Shown: piece by piece, positions 29,625 to 39,096 of the stretch
Layout: each line of letters starts with the position of its first letter
Numbering within the stretch: position 1 is the first letter of the stretch
Origin: Planobispora longispora
Lineage (GTDB): Bacteria; Actinomycetota; Actinomycetes; Streptosporangiales; Streptosporangiaceae
DNA: 64,000 nt
Direction: 5' to 3'
NCBI RefSeq assembly: GCF_016863135.1
Contig: NZ_BOOH01000004.1
Coordinates: 62,001 to 126,000, forward strand
The notes under the pieces: model-generated
What the model saw: only the letters and a program-made list of their open reading frames with translations
Told to the model about the DNA's origin: nothing
Database searches by the model: none
Translations under genes and position numbers: made by a program

Positions 29625-30041
29625 ATGATCGACGGGTTCCATCATGTGAAGCTGCCGGTGACCGACGTCGCCCGCAGCAGCCACTGGTACCAGCGCGTGC
29701 TCGGGCTGCATCAGACCTTGGAGTTCCGCGAGGAGGGACAGCTCATGGGCGTGATCCTCCGCGACCCGGCCGAACGGATGAGTCTCGGGCTGCGCCGCGA
29801 GCCGGACCGCGCGGCCGCGCTCAAGGGCTACGACCCGGTCGCGTTCGCCGTTGCCACCCACGAACGGCTCCGGGCGTGGCGCGACCGGCTCGACGGACTC
29901 GGCGAGCCGCACGGCGGCATCGTCGCAGGCCACTACGGCGGTGTCCTGGTCGGGCTGCACGACCCGGACGGCATCGAACTGCGTTTCTACACCGAGGACA
30001 CAACGGCCGAGGACACCACGACCGAGGAGACCGGCTCATGA
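29625..30041 (+). CDS. VOC-family (glyoxalase/dioxygenase-fold) protein
   Basis: 138 residues forming two beta-alpha-beta-beta-beta modules. FHHVKLPVTDVARSSHWYQRVLG is the VOC start with a metal-type His, and VGLHDPDGIELRFYTE is the typical end with a Glu ligand. Members include glyoxalases, dioxygenases and drug-binding resistance proteins; the reaction here is open. GGAGG lies 6 nt before ATG 29625. It is coupled to a cupin gene by ATGA and probably controlled by the TetR gene opposite. Confidence 0.88.
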   Translation: MIDGFHHVKLPVTDVARSSHWYQRVLGLHQTLEFREEGQLMGVILRDPAERMSLGLRREPDRAAALKGYDPVAFAVATHERLRAWRDRLDGLGEPHGGIVAGHYGGVLVGLHDPDGIELRFYTEDTTAEDTTTEETGS

Positions 30042-30520
30042 CCTTCGACCCCGGCGGCTACGCCCTGGACCGCGACGGCGGCCACCACCTGTGGTTCCTC
30101 GACACCAGAATGACCGTCAAGGCGGCGGACGCATTCACCTTCCTGGAATGGACCGCACCCGAAGGCTTCGCCCCTCCCCTGCACGTCCACCACCGTGAAG
30201 ACGAGGCCTTCTACCTGCTCGACGGGGAGCTCCACGTGGTCTGCGGTGACCGCCGGTGGGCCATCGGCCCGGGCGGCTTCGTCTACCTGCCGCGCGGCGT
30301 ACCGCATTCCTTCGTGGTCGCCCGCGGACCGGTCCGCGGCCTGCAGATCACCTCACCGGCCGGATTCGAGGGCTTCATCGGCGAACTGGGCCGGCCCGCC
30401 GAGCACGAAGGCCTGCCCGACCCCGCCGAGCCCGATATTCCACGCCTGGCCGAGGTGTCGGCCCGGTTCGGATACCAGGTCCTCGGCCCGCCCCCGTTCC
30501 CCGACGCCGCGCCGCGGTGA
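30038..30520 (+). CDS. Cupin-domain protein
   Basis: 160 residues with a single cupin barrel. Motif 1 is PLHVHHREDEAFYLLDGELHV, supplying three His and one Glu for metal. Motif 2 is LPRGVPHSFVV. C-terminal residues DPAEPDIPRLAEVSARFGYQVLGPPP resemble quercetinase-like or sugar-modifying cupins, but no enzyme can be named. ATG 30038 overlaps the VOC stop (ATGA), so both products likely act on one compound that also releases TetR. Confidence 0.88.
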   Translation: MTFDPGGYALDRDGGHHLWFLDTRMTVKAADAFTFLEWTAPEGFAPPLHVHHREDEAFYLLDGELHVVCGDRRWAIGPGGFVYLPRGVPHSFVVARGPVRGLQITSPAGFEGFIGELGRPAEHEGLPDPAEPDIPRLAEVSARFGYQVLGPPPFPDAAPR

Positions 30521-30557
30521 AGCGGCGCACCGCAGCGGGGACGGCGCACCGTATCGG

Positions 30558-30594
30558 GGACCCGCCCGGACGGACGGCGGTGGCGGGCGGGTCC
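30558..30594. terminator. Convergent terminator hairpin
   Basis: A perfect 10-bp stem (GGACCCGCCC at 30558-30567, complement at 30585-30594) with a 17-nt loop, between the converging cupin and hisF genes. It lacks a T run, so it may act in both directions only weakly. Confidence 0.5.
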
Positions 30595-30603
30595 GCAGGG
30601 ACG

Positions 30604-31374
30604 TCAGCGGACGGGGACGCCCGCCGTGCGCAGGGTGTCCTTGACGTCGGAGATCTTGAGCTGGCCGAAATGGAACACCGAGGCCGCCAGGACGGCGTCC
30701 GCCCCGGCCTCCACCGCCGGCGGGAAGTGCTCCAGCGCCCCGGCCCCGCCGCTGGCGATGACCGGGACGGAGACCGCGGCGCGGACCGCGCGGATCATCT
30801 CCAGGTCGTAGCCGTCGCGGGTGCCGTCGCCGTCCATGGAGTTGAGCAGGATCTCCCCCACGCCCAGCTCCTCGCCGCGGCGGGCCCACTCCACCGCGTC
30901 GATGCCGGTGCCGCGCCGGCCGCCGTGCGTGGTCACCTCGAACCCCGACGGGGTCGGCGGGCCGTCCACGACCCGGCGGGCGTCCACCGACAGCACGACG
31001 CACTGCGCGCCGAAGCGCCGGGACGCCTCGGTCAGCAGCTCCGGGCGGGCGATGGCGGCGGTGTTCAGCGACACCTTGTCCGCCCCCGCCCGCAGCAGCC
31101 GGTCCACGTCCTCCACCGCGCGCACCCCGCCGCCGACGGTCAGCGGGATGAAGACCTGCTCGGCCGTACGGCGCACCACGTCGTACATCGTGGACCGGTC
31201 GGAGCTGGAGGCCGTGATGTCGAGGAACGTCAGCTCGTCGGCCCCCTCGGCGTCGTAGCGCTGGGCCAGCTCGACCGGGTCGCCCGCGTCCCGCAGGTTC
31301 TCGAAGTTGACGCCCTTGACCACCCGCCCGGCGTCCACGTCCAGGCAGGGGATCACTCGTACCGCGACAGTCAC
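30604..31374 (-). CDS. hisF: Imidazole glycerol phosphate synthase, cyclase subunit
   Basis: HisF joins PRFAR and ammonia from HisH to give imidazole glycerol phosphate and AICAR. Catalytic Asp residues appear in [14 protein letters not shown] and in [23 protein letters not shown] and ASGGAG are the phosphate loops of the (beta-alpha)8 barrel. It is 256 residues long. GTG 31374 lies 10 nt after the Rid-family stop. It is the last his gene of the main operon here. Confidence 0.97.
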   Translation of the reverse strand: MTVAVRVIPCLDVDAGRVVKGVNFENLRDAGDPVELAQRYDAEGADELTFLDITASSSDRSTMYDVVRRTAEQVFIPLTVGGGVRAVEDVDRLLRAGADKVSLNTAAIARPELLTEASRRFGAQCVVLSVDARRVVDGPPTPSGFEVTTHGGRRGTGIDAVEWARRGEELGVGEILLNSMDGDGTRDGYDLEMIRAVRAAVSVPVIASGGAGALEHFPPAVEAGADAVLAASVFHFGQLKISDVKDTLRTAGVPVR

Positions 31375-31384
31375 GTGCCGTTCC

Positions 31385-31795
31385 TCATTCTCTGCGGACC
31401 TGTTCTCTGTAAGCCTCGACTTCGACCTCGACCAGCATGCGCGGATCGATCAGGCCGGCCACCCGCACGCCGGTGCAGGCGGGACGGACCTGGCCGAACA
31501 GCTCCGCGTGGGCCCGGCCGACCTCGTCGTAGTGCTCGTCGTCCACCACGTAGTAGCGGACCCGGACGACGTCGTGGCGGGACAGGCCCGCCCGCTCTAT
31601 CGCGTCCAGCGCGACGCCGAACGCCGTGAGCGTCTGCTTGTAGGCGTCTCCGAGGTGGAGCACCTCACCGTCGACGGCCGCCGCGGTACAGCCGGAGACG
31701 ATCACCCATGGGCCCGCCACGACCGCCCGGGAATAGCCGTACCGCTCCTCCCACCGTCCTCCGCTGAAAATCCTGGAACCCGTCCGGTGAGTCAC
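31385..31795 (-). CDS. Rid-family protein lacking the RidA arginine
   Basis: 136 residues of YjgF/YER057c/UK114 fold ([20 protein letters not shown]...GDAYKQTL). Where RidA has PARSxVEVA, this protein reads [11 protein letters not shown], so the catalytic Arg is Cys. Imine deamination as in RidA is therefore doubtful; other Rid subfamilies also lack the Arg. It lies between priA and hisF, an arrangement also seen in other actinomycetes, and may deal with a reactive intermediate of the pathway (inference). The start is GTG 31795. Confidence 0.85.
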   Translation of the reverse strand: MTHRTGSRIFSGGRWEERYGYSRAVVAGPWVIVSGCTAAAVDGEVLHLGDAYKQTLTAFGVALDAIERAGLSRHDVVRVRYYVVDDEHYDEVGRAHAELFGQVRPACTGVRVAGLIDPRMLVEVEVEAYREQVRRE

Positions 31796-31819
31796 CCTGT
31801 CTCCTTGACTCTCGGAAAG

Positions 31820-32539
31820 CTAGGAAACCGCCGCCAGGGCCTCCTCGAGGGTGAAGGCCTGCGCGTACAGGGCTTTGCCCACGATGGCGCCTTCGATGCC
31901 GATCGGCACCAGGGAGGCGAGGGCGCGCAGGTCGTCCAGGGAGGAGACGCCGCCGCTGGCGACCACGGGCTTGTCGGTGCGGGAGCAGACCTCGCGCAGC
32001 AGGTCCAGGTTGGGACCGCGCAGGGTGCCGTCCTTGGTGACGTCGGTGACGACGTAGCGGGGGCAGCCGTCGGCCTCCAGGCGCTCCAGCACCTCCCACA
32101 GGTCGCCGCCCTCCTGGGTCCAGCCGCGGGCGGCGAGGGTGGTGCCGCGGACGTCCAGGCCGATCGCGACGCGGTCGCCGTACTCGGAGATGATCTTCGA
32201 GCACCAGGCCGGGTTCTCCAGGGCCGCGGTGCCGATGTTGACCCGGCGGCAGCCGGTGGCCAGCGCGGCCTCCAGCGAGGCGTCGTCGCGGATGCCGCCG
32301 GACAGCTCGACCTTGATGTCCAGCGCCTTCACCACGGAGGCGATCAGATCGCGGTTCGAGCCGCGGCCGAAGGCGGCGTCCAGGTCCACCAGGTGGATCC
32401 ACTCGGCCCCGGCCTCCTGCCAGGCCAGGGCGGCCGAGAGCGGGTCGCCGTAGGACGTCTCGGTCCCGGCCTCGCCCTGGACCAGGCGGACCGCCTGACC
32501 GCCCGCGACGTCCACGGCGGGCAGCAGCTCTAGCGACAT
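31820..32539 (-). CDS. priA: PriA: bifunctional HisA/TrpF isomerase
   Basis: A 239-residue (beta-alpha)8 isomerase. The start [20 protein letters not shown] and [16 protein letters not shown] are typical of actinobacterial PriA, which serves both ProFAR isomerisation (HisA) and phosphoribosylanthranilate isomerisation (TrpF). Catalytic Asp residues lie in PAVDV and [14 protein letters not shown]. No separate trpF is seen with trpC-B-A in this window, which agrees with dual function, but the second activity is inferred from family and context. Confidence 0.94.
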   Translation of the reverse strand: MSLELLPAVDVAGGQAVRLVQGEAGTETSYGDPLSAALAWQEAGAEWIHLVDLDAAFGRGSNRDLIASVVKALDIKVELSGGIRDDASLEAALATGCRRVNIGTAALENPAWCSKIISEYGDRVAIGLDVRGTTLAARGWTQEGGDLWEVLERLEADGCPRYVVTDVTKDGTLRGPNLDLLREVCSRTDKPVVASGGVSSLDDLRALASLVPIGIEGAIVGKALYAQAFTLEEALAAVS

Positions 32540-32543
32540 GTGA

Positions 32544-32885
32544 TCAAGACCTCCGGTCGAATGCCACGGTGACGAGCACCGGGACGAGCAGCAGGGAAAC
32601 GACGAACACGCCCAGCCTGGCCGGCCACTCCGACCACAGGAGCCAGGCGATCGCCTGAACGATGAGGAACAGGACCGCCACGACGCCGTTCTGCGCGCGG
32701 CGGCGGCGGGCCTTGATGCCGCGCTGCGTGGCGATCCGGGCCGGGCGGTTCGGCAGGAGGGCCACGACCCTGCCCAGGCGCCCGCGCCGCCGGGCGAGCC
32801 GGGCCTCCCGCTCGGCCCGCAGGGCCGCCTGGCGGGCCTGCTCGGCCTCCCGCTCGGCCCGCCGCCGGGCCCGCTCCTTACTCAT
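32544..32885 (-). CDS. Small basic membrane protein of the his operon
   Basis: 113 residues. The first 45 form an Arg/Glu/Ala coil ([17 protein letters not shown]), then a basic linker, then two membrane segments (about residues 69-86 and 90-108). It stands between hisH and priA, 4 nt before priA, so co-transcription with his is certain in practice. A similar membrane gene is common here in actinomycetes. No function is known. Confidence 0.8.
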   Translation of the reverse strand: MSKERARRRAEREAEQARQAALRAEREARLARRRGRLGRVVALLPNRPARIATQRGIKARRRRAQNGVVAVLFLIVQAIAWLLWSEWPARLGVFVVSLLLVPVLVTVAFDRRS

Positions 32886-32938
32886 GGGGACTCACAGGGA
32901 TTCACGGGACCCACGGGGCGGTCGCGGCCGTCGCGAGC

Positions 32939-33577
32939 TCACGCGAGGGTTCCCAGCCAGTTCGCCAGCAGCTGCGCCCCGGCGTCGCCCGACTTCTCCG
33001 GGTGGAACTGGGTGGCCATGAGCGGGCCGTTCTCCACCGCCGCGACGAACGGCACCCCGTGCTCGGCCCAGGTGACCAGCGGGTCGGTGAACCCGGGGCC
33101 GGCCTGCAGCTCCCAGGAGCGCACGCCGTACGAGTGCACGAAGTAGAACCGCGTGTCGGCGTCGAGACCGGCGAACAGCACCGTCTCGGCGGGGGCCTTG
33201 ACCGTGTTCCAGCCCATGTGAGGCAGGACGGGGGCCTCCAGGCGCTCGACCGTGCCGGGCCACTCGCCGCAGCCCTCGGTCGTCACACCGTGCTCGACGC
33301 CGGTCTCGAACAGGATCTGCATGCCCACGCAGATGCCGAGCACCGGCCGCCCCGCCGACAGCCGGCGCGCGACGATCCGGTCGCCGTGCACCGCCTTCAG
33401 CCCGCCCATGCAGGCGGCGAACGCGCCGACCCCGGGCACGACGAGGCCGTCGGCCTCCAGCGCCGCCTCGTAGTCGGAGGTCACCGTGACGTTCGCGCCG
33501 ACCCGGGCCAGGGCGCGCTCCGCCGAGCGCAGGTTCCCCGAGCCGTAGTCCAGAACCGTGACGTTCTTGTTCACCAC
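32939..33577 (-). CDS. hisH: Imidazole glycerol phosphate synthase, glutaminase subunit
   Basis: HisH hydrolyses glutamine and feeds ammonia to HisF. It is a class I glutaminase: the nucleophile Cys is in [12 protein letters not shown] and the catalytic His/Glu in [26 protein letters not shown] is the family start. 212 residues from GTG 33577; a second GTG at 33574 would give the GTGA overlap with the small gene upstream and is equally likely. Confidence 0.96.
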   Translation of the reverse strand: MVNKNVTVLDYGSGNLRSAERALARVGANVTVTSDYEAALEADGLVVPGVGAFAACMGGLKAVHGDRIVARRLSAGRPVLGICVGMQILFETGVEHGVTTEGCGEWPGTVERLEAPVLPHMGWNTVKAPAETVLFAGLDADTRFYFVHSYGVRSWELQAGPGFTDPLVTWAEHGVPFVAAVENGPLMATQFHPEKSGDAGAQLLANWLGTLA

Positions 33578-33726
33578 CAGAGCACCGCCGCCGTGGTCGC
33601 CAGGGCCGCGAGGGCGGCCAGCAGGACCGCCCCCTTCTTCAGCCCCTGTTTGAGGAAGGAGATGATGCCGCCCACCAGGAAGAGGGCGACGAAGGCCATC
33701 GCGACGGCCGTCCAGTTGTCACTCAT
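33571..33726 (-). CDS. 51-residue membrane protein between hisB and hisH
   Basis: [20 protein letters not shown], then [31 protein letters not shown]: two membrane segments joined by a basic turn (KQGLKKG). ATG 33726 lies 7 nt after the hisB stop on the minus strand, and its TGA overlaps the hisH start. Tight coupling to both neighbours supports a real gene. Function unknown; a membrane anchor or accessory for the his operon is only a guess. Confidence 0.8.
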   Translation of the reverse strand: MSDNWTAVAMAFVALFLVGGIISFLKQGLKKGAVLLAALAALATTAAVLWW

Positions 33727-33733
33727 GCGAGCC

Positions 33734-34351
33734 TCACAGCACGCCCTTGGTGCTGGGCACCCCGGTGGCCCGGGGGTCGGGCTCGGACGCCTCGCGCAGC
33801 GCCCGGGCCAGCGCCTTGAACTGCGCCTCCACGATGTGGTGGGCGTTGCGGCCGTACGGCACGTGCACGTGCAGGCAGATGGCGGCCTGCGCGACGAACG
33901 ACTCCAGGATGTGCCGGGTCAGCGTCACGTCGTAGTCCGGGCCGATCATGGGAGCCATGTTCTCGGGCTCGCTGTGCACGAGGTACGGCCGGCCGGACAG
34001 GTCGACGGTCACCTGCGCGAGGGCCTCGTCCAGCGGGCAGGACGCGCTGCCGAACCGCCGGATGCCCGACTTGTCGCCCAGGGCCTCGCGGAACGCGGCG
34101 CCCAGCGCGATCGCCGTGTCCTCGATCGTGTGGTGCGAGTCGATGTGCAGGTCGCCCTCGGTCTTCACGGTCAGGTCGAACAGGCCGTGCTTGCCCAGCT
34201 GGTTCAGCATGTGGTCGTAGAACCCGACGCCGGTGGAGACGTCGACGATCCCGGTGCCGTCGAGGTCGACCTCCACCAGCACCGAGGTCTCCTTGGTGGC
34301 ACGCTCGATCCGGCCCACGCGCCGCACGAGCCCTCCTTCGGCAAGACTCAT
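33734..34351 (-). CDS. hisB: Imidazoleglycerol-phosphate dehydratase
   Basis: HisB removes water from imidazole glycerol phosphate with manganese. The metal motifs are DSHHTIED and NAHHIVEAQFKALARAL, and GVGFYDHMLNQLGKHGLFDL is a family block. It is 205 residues long, without the phosphatase domain of enterobacterial HisB. ATG 34351 overlaps the hisC stop (TGATG); GTG 34354 is an alternative. Confidence 0.97.
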   Translation of the reverse strand: MSLAEGGLVRRVGRIERATKETSVLVEVDLDGTGIVDVSTGVGFYDHMLNQLGKHGLFDLTVKTEGDLHIDSHHTIEDTAIALGAAFREALGDKSGIRRFGSASCPLDEALAQVTVDLSGRPYLVHSEPENMAPMIGPDYDVTLTRHILESFVAQAAICLHVHVPYGRNAHHIVEAQFKALARALREASEPDPRATGVPSTKGVL

Positions 34352-35421
34352 CACAAGATCCCTTCCAGGGCGGCGCGGAAGGCCGCCATCTCCTCAGCCG
34401 TTCCGATGGACACCCGCAGCCACCCGGGCGGGCCGACCTCGCGGATCAGCACCCCCCGGTCCAGCAGCTCCGCCCAGACCGCGTGCCGGTCGGCGAAGAC
34501 GCCGAAGAGCACGAAGTTGGCGTCCGAGTCGGCGACTTTCAGGCCCAGGTCGCGCAGCCACTCCACGGTGGCGTCCCGCTCCTGCCGGAGCATGTCGACG
34601 GTGCCGAGCAGTTCGTCCCGGTGCGTGAGCGCCACGCGCGCCGCCGCCTGGGTGAGCGTGGACAGGTGGTACGGCAGCCGCACCAGCAGCAGCGCCTCGA
34701 TCACCGCCGGGTGCGCGGCGAGGTAGCCCAGGCGGGTGCCCGCCATGGCGAACGCCTTGGACATGGTCCGGGTGACGATCAGGCGCGGGTTGTCCGGCAG
34801 CAGGGTGAGCGCCGACGGCGTGCCGGTCCTGGCGAACTCGAAGTAGGCCTCGTCCACCACCACCATGCCGGGCGCGGCCTCGACGATCCGGGCGATCACC
34901 GCCGGGTCGAGGGCGGTGCCGGTGGGATTGTTGGGCGAGGTCAGGAAGACGACGTCGGGCCGGTGCTCGGCGATCACCGCGACCGCCTTGTCCGGGTCGA
35001 TCCCGAAGTCCTCCTCGCGCAGGGCGGGGATCCACTCGGTGGAGGCGCCGCCCGCGATGATCGAGTGCATCGAGTACGACGGCTCGAAGCCCATCGCGCA
35101 CCGGCCGGGACCGCCGAACGCCTGCAGGATCTGCTGGATGACCTCGTTGGAGCCGTTGGCCGCCCACACCCGCTCGGCGGTCAGGCCGTGGCCGAGGTAG
35201 GCGGCCAGGTCCTCGCGGAGGGCGAGGGCGTCGCGGTCGGGGTAGCGGTTGAGCCCGGCGGCGCCGTGCCGTACGGCCTCGGCCAGGCCGGTGACCAGGG
35301 AGGCGGAGGGGCCGTAGGGGTTCTCGTTGGTGTTGAGCCGGACCGGGACGTCGATCTGCGGGGCGCCGTACGGCGACAGCCCCCTCAGGTCGTCGCGGAT
35401 CGGCAGGTCGTCCAGGTTCAC
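34351..35421 (-). CDS. hisC: Histidinol-phosphate aminotransferase
   Basis: A 356-residue PLP enzyme of fold type I. The PLP lysine is in [25 protein letters not shown] gives the PLP-binding Asp/Tyr, LTSPNNPTG is the conserved substrate loop and [10 protein letters not shown] the N-terminal signature. GTG 35421 overlaps the hisD stop (GTGA). Confidence 0.97.
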   Translation of the reverse strand: MNLDDLPIRDDLRGLSPYGAPQIDVPVRLNTNENPYGPSASLVTGLAEAVRHGAAGLNRYPDRDALALREDLAAYLGHGLTAERVWAANGSNEVIQQILQAFGGPGRCAMGFEPSYSMHSIIAGGASTEWIPALREEDFGIDPDKAVAVIAEHRPDVVFLTSPNNPTGTALDPAVIARIVEAAPGMVVVDEAYFEFARTGTPSALTLLPDNPRLIVTRTMSKAFAMAGTRLGYLAAHPAVIEALLLVRLPYHLSTLTQAAARVALTHRDELLGTVDMLRQERDATVEWLRDLGLKVADSDANFVLFGVFADRHAVWAELLDRGVLIREVGPPGWLRVSIGTAEEMAAFRAALEGIL

Positions 35422-36752
35422 GAAGGGTTCTCCCAGTCACTGAGCTCGGCCAGCTCGCCCGCGGCGAACCTGACGCGGACCGCGGCGCCGTGCGCCGGCA
35501 GGTCCTCGGCGTCGGCGAGGACGGACACGTGGGCGGCGGCGCCGGCCAGCGCCTCGCGGGTGTAGTCGACGACGTGGATGCCGCGCAGGAAGGTCTGCAC
35601 CGACAGCCCCGAGGAGTGGCAGGCGCAGCCGCCGGTGGGCAGCACGTGGTTGGAGCCGGCCAGGTAGTCGCCGAGGGAGACCGGCGCGTAGGAGCCCACG
35701 AAGATCGCTCCGGCGTTGCGGACCCGGGCGGCGAGCGCGGGCGCGTCGGCGGTGTGGATCTCCAGGTGCTCGGCGGCGTAGGCGTCCACGACGCGCAGGC
35801 CCGCCTCCATGTCGTCGACCAGCAGGATGCCGGACTGGCGGCCGGACAGCGCCTCGGCGATGCGCTCGGAGTGCTTGGTCGCGGCCACCTGGCCGGGCAG
35901 CTCCTTCTCCACCGCCTCGGCCAGCTCGGCCGAGTCGGTGACCAGGACGGCGGCGGCGATCTGGTCGTGCTCGGCCTGGCTGATCAGGTCGGCGGCGACG
36001 TGCGCCGGGTCGGCGGTGGAGTCGGCGAGGATGGCGATCTCGGTGGGCCCGGCCTCGGAGTCGATGCCGATGCGCCCCTTGAGCAGGCGCTTGGCCGCGG
36101 CGACCCAGATGTTGCCGGGACCGGTGACCATGGTCACCGGGGCGCACTCCTCGGTGCCGTAGGCGAACATCGCCACGGCCTGGGCGCCGCCGACGGCGTA
36201 GACCTCGTCCACCCCGAGCAGGGCGCACGCCGCCAGGATGGTCGGGTGCGGCAGCCCGCCGAACGCCTTCTGCGCGGGCGAGGTGACCGCGAGCGATTCC
36301 ACCCCGGCCTCCTGGGCGGGAACCACGTTCATGACCACGCTGGACGGGTAGACCGCCTGGCCGCCGGGGACGTAGAGCCCCACGCGATCGACGGGGACCC
36401 AGCGCTCGGTGACGGTGCCGCCGGGCACGACCTGGGTGGTGACGTCGGTGCGGCGCTGGTCGCGGTGGACCAGGCGGGCGCGGCGGACGGACTCCTCCAG
36501 GGCCGCGCGGACCCGGGGGTCGAGCTCCTCCAGCGCGCGGGCGATCGCCTCGGCGGGCACCCGGGTGGACTCGATCTCCACCCCGTCGAACCTGGCGGTC
36601 AGCTCCCGGATCGCGGCCACCCCGCGATGATGCACGTCCTCGCAGATCGGCCGGACCTTCGCGAGGGCGGCTTCGACGTCGAGTTCGGCACGGGGCAGCA
36701 CGTCGCGCAGGTTCTCGGGGAGAGCACCGCGCAGGTCGATACGGGAAATCAC
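35418..36752 (-). CDS. hisD: Histidinol dehydrogenase
   Basis: HisD oxidises histidinol twice to histidine using NAD and zinc. The catalytic Glu/His are in [31 protein letters not shown] and [13 protein letters not shown] are family blocks; AAEHLEIHT carries zinc ligands. It has 444 residues and is first in the his operon. The GTG start lies 6 nt after TAGACT (36759-36764 on the minus strand) with no ribosome site, so a leaderless transcript is likely. Confidence 0.97.
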   Translation of the reverse strand: MISRIDLRGALPENLRDVLPRAELDVEAALAKVRPICEDVHHRGVAAIRELTARFDGVEIESTRVPAEAIARALEELDPRVRAALEESVRRARLVHRDQRRTDVTTQVVPGGTVTERWVPVDRVGLYVPGGQAVYPSSVVMNVVPAQEAGVESLAVTSPAQKAFGGLPHPTILAACALLGVDEVYAVGGAQAVAMFAYGTEECAPVTMVTGPGNIWVAAAKRLLKGRIGIDSEAGPTEIAILADSTADPAHVAADLISQAEHDQIAAAVLVTDSAELAEAVEKELPGQVAATKHSERIAEALSGRQSGILLVDDMEAGLRVVDAYAAEHLEIHTADAPALAARVRNAGAIFVGSYAPVSLGDYLAGSNHVLPTGGCACHSSGLSVQTFLRGIHVVDYTREALAGAAAHVSVLADAEDLPAHGAAVRVRFAAGELAELSDWENPS

Positions 36753-36758
36753 GCGTAC

Positions 36759-36764
36759 AGTCTA
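36759..36764 (-). promoter_or_regulatory. -10 element of the his operon (probable)
   Basis: TAGACT on the minus strand, 6 nt before GTG 36752. No clear -35 hexamer is visible. Confidence 0.45.
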
Positions 36765-36975
36765 CGGAGCTCAGGGCCCGGCTCCCGTTCTGTCCACCAT
36801 CCGGACGGCCGTGTCCGGCACACGGGCATCCCGCCGGCGCGCTCCGCCCCAGGTCGTTCCCCGGATCGCCCGACGTGGGCGCCGTTCCTCCACAGGTTCG
36901 GCTCCGGCCCGTCGTTTCCCACAGGTGCGCCGCCCTTTACGCTGTAGATTCGCACGATGCCCTACGCTGCGGGCC

Positions 36976-37476
36976 ATGAGCAAGACGAAGGGCACCAGGG
37001 GCCAGGGCACCCCGGCGACGGTGGCGCTGGCCAAGGCGGGAGTGGAGTTCGCCCTCCACCCCTACGAGCACGACGCGAACGCCCAGGCTTACGGCGAGGA
37101 GGCCGCCGACGCCCTCGGCGTGCCGTACGAGCAGATCTTCAAGACCCTCGTGGCCGAGGTCGAGGGCGGGCTCGCGGTCGCGGTGGTCCCGGTGGCGGGC
37201 AAGCTGGACCTCAAGGCGTTCGCGACGGCGCTGGGAAGCAAGCGGGCGGCGATGGCCGAGGCGGCCACGGTGGAGCGGGTCACCGGCTACGTGGTCGGCG
37301 GGATCAGCCCGCTGGGGCAGCGCAAGCGGCTGCCGACCGTGATCGACGACTCGGCTCTGTCGTTCGGGACGATCTACTTCTCCGCCGGGCGCCGCGGGCT
37401 GCAGATCGAGACCGCCCCGGCCGAGCTGGTCCGGCTGACCCAGGCGATCACGGCTCCCATCGGCAGGGCTGGGTAG
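36976..37476 (+). CDS. ybaK: YbaK-family Cys-tRNA(Pro)/Cys-tRNA(Cys) deacylase
   Basis: A 166-residue editing enzyme of the YbaK/EbsC family, which hydrolyses Cys mischarged on tRNA(Pro). The catalytic Lys lies in YEQIFKTLVAEV; VPVAGKLDLKAFA, the YVVGGISPLGQRKRLPT block and GRRGLQIE are family signatures. ATG 36976 lies 7 nt after TACGCT (36963-36968). TAGATT at 36945-36950 is a second -10 candidate. It is divergent from hisD. Confidence 0.93.
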   Translation: MSKTKGTRGQGTPATVALAKAGVEFALHPYEHDANAQAYGEEAADALGVPYEQIFKTLVAEVEGGLAVAVVPVAGKLDLKAFATALGSKRAAMAEAATVERVTGYVVGGISPLGQRKRLPTVIDDSALSFGTIYFSAGRRGLQIETAPAELVRLTQAITAPIGRAG

Positions 37477-37615
37477 GCCGAGGGGAGATCTGTCGAAGGT
37501 TGCCGACGCGCGGCGGCGGCCGACCTGGCCAGACTGGCCGGACACAGTCGGATCGACAGGCGGCCGGCCACGCCCGGAGCGCCCGCAGTCGGCCGCGACC
37601 CGATCGGGAGGACGC

Positions 37616-39010
37616 ATGCACTACCTGACAGCCGTCGAGATGCTGGAGCTGCTGCGCACCCGGCAGGTCAGCGCCGTCGAGCTGCTCGACGCCCATCTGC
37701 GCCGCATCGAGGAGACCAACCCCAGGGTCAACGCGATCGTCACGCTGGTGGCCGAGCGCGCCCTGGACGAGGCGGAGGCCGCCGACCGGGACATGGCCCG
37801 GGGCGTCTGGCGCGGCTCCCTGCACGGGCTGCCGGTCGCCTACAAGGACCTGACGGACACCGCCGGCGTCCGCACCACGTACGGCTCGCGCCTGTTCGCC
37901 GGCCACGTGCCGGAGCGGGACGCGCTGGTCGTGCGGCGGATGCGCGAGGCCGGGGCGATCACGATCGGCAAGACCAACACCCCCGAGTTCGGCACCGGCT
38001 CGCACACGGTGAACGAGGTGTTCGGCGCCACCCGCAACCCCTACGACCTCTCGCGCTCGGCGGGCGGCAGCAGCGGCGGGGCCGCGGCGGCGCTGGCCTG
38101 CGGGATGGTGCCGCTGGCCGACGGCTCCGACATGGGCGGCTCGCTGCGCAACCCCGCCTCCTTCTGCAACGTGGTCGGGCTGCGCCCGACGCCGGGACGG
38201 GTGCCGTCGCCGTCGCCGACGGCGGCCTGGTTCACCCTGGGCGTGTCCGGCCCGATGGCCAGGACCGTGGAGGACCTCACCCTGCTGATGAGCGTGGTGG
38301 CGGGCTTCGACGAGTCCTCCCCCCTCTCGATCGCCGAGAGCGGCGCGGTCTTCACCGAACCGCTGGACCTGCTGGACCTGACCGGGCTGCGCATCGCCTG
38401 GAGTCCCGACCTCGGCGGGCTCCCGGTGGACGCCGAGACGGCGAAGGTCACCGCCGACGCCCCCGCCGTGCTGGCCGGGCTCGGCGCCTGCGTCGAGCGG
38501 GTCGAGCTCGACCTGTCCGACGCCGAGGAGGCGTTCCGCACCTACCGGGCCTGGTTCTACCTGCTGTCCTACGGCGACCTCCCGCCGGAGGATCTGGGCG
38601 AGAACGTCCGGTGGAACGTCGAGCGGGGCCGCGCGGTCACCGGGGCCGACCTGGCCCGCGCCGAACGGCTCCGCAGTGACCTCTACCGGCGGATGAGCGC
38701 CTTCTTCGACGTCTACGACTTCCTGATCGCGCCGGTCAGCCAGGTGCCGCCGTTCCCGGTGGACGCGCCGTACGTCTCGGAGATCAACGGCGAGCCGCTC
38801 CCCGACTACCTGGCCTGGATGCGCTCGGCCTACTGGATCAGCGTGCTGCACGCCCCCGCCGCCTCGGTGCCGTGCGGGTTCACCGGGAGCGGGCTCCCGG
38901 TCGGCGTGCAGATCGTCGGACGCCCCTTCGCCGACCTGCGGGTGCTCCGGCTGGCCCACGCGTTCGAGCGGGCCACCGGCCACGGTTCCCGCAGGCCCGC
39001 CCTGAGCTGA
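37616..39010 (+). CDS. Amidase-signature hydrolase
   Basis: A 464-residue amidase-signature enzyme using a Ser-cisSer-Lys triad: the Lys is in LPVAYKDLTDTAGV, the cis-Ser in SAGGSSGGAAAALACG and the nucleophile Ser in GSDMGGSLRNPASFC. The ASFCNVVGLRPTPGRVP block matches the family. The substrate is unknown (aryl or fatty amides, and others); the GatA role is unlikely as no gatB or gatC is near. GGGAGG lies 5 nt before ATG 37616. It stands alone. Confidence 0.9.
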   Translation: MHYLTAVEMLELLRTRQVSAVELLDAHLRRIEETNPRVNAIVTLVAERALDEAEAADRDMARGVWRGSLHGLPVAYKDLTDTAGVRTTYGSRLFAGHVPERDALVVRRMREAGAITIGKTNTPEFGTGSHTVNEVFGATRNPYDLSRSAGGSSGGAAAALACGMVPLADGSDMGGSLRNPASFCNVVGLRPTPGRVPSPSPTAAWFTLGVSGPMARTVEDLTLLMSVVAGFDESSPLSIAESGAVFTEPLDLLDLTGLRIAWSPDLGGLPVDAETAKVTADAPAVLAGLGACVERVELDLSDAEEAFRTYRAWFYLLSYGDLPPEDLGENVRWNVERGRAVTGADLARAERLRSDLYRRMSAFFDVYDFLIAPVSQVPPFPVDAPYVSEINGEPLPDYLAWMRSAYWISVLHAPAASVPCGFTGSGLPVGVQIVGRPFADLRVLRLAHAFERATGHGSRRPALS

Positions 39011-39058
39011 GGCCCGTCCCGAGCCGGGGCCCGTCCTGAGCTGAGGGCCGCCCCGGGG

Positions 39059-39080
39059 CGGGGCCGCGTGTCCGGCCCCG
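39059..39080. terminator. Convergent hairpin after the amidase gene
   Basis: CGGGGCCG (39059-39066) and CGGCCCCG (39073-39080) with a 6-nt loop, between the converging amidase and DUF2567 genes. It has no T run. Confidence 0.5.
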
Positions 39081-39096
39081 TCCTCCGGCCGGCGGG

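Noticed and set aside
36957-37628. ATG 36957 as a leaderless start after TAGATT
   Set aside because: That frame gives a Gly/Arg-rich nonsense protein; the YbaK frame starting at 36976 is the real one.
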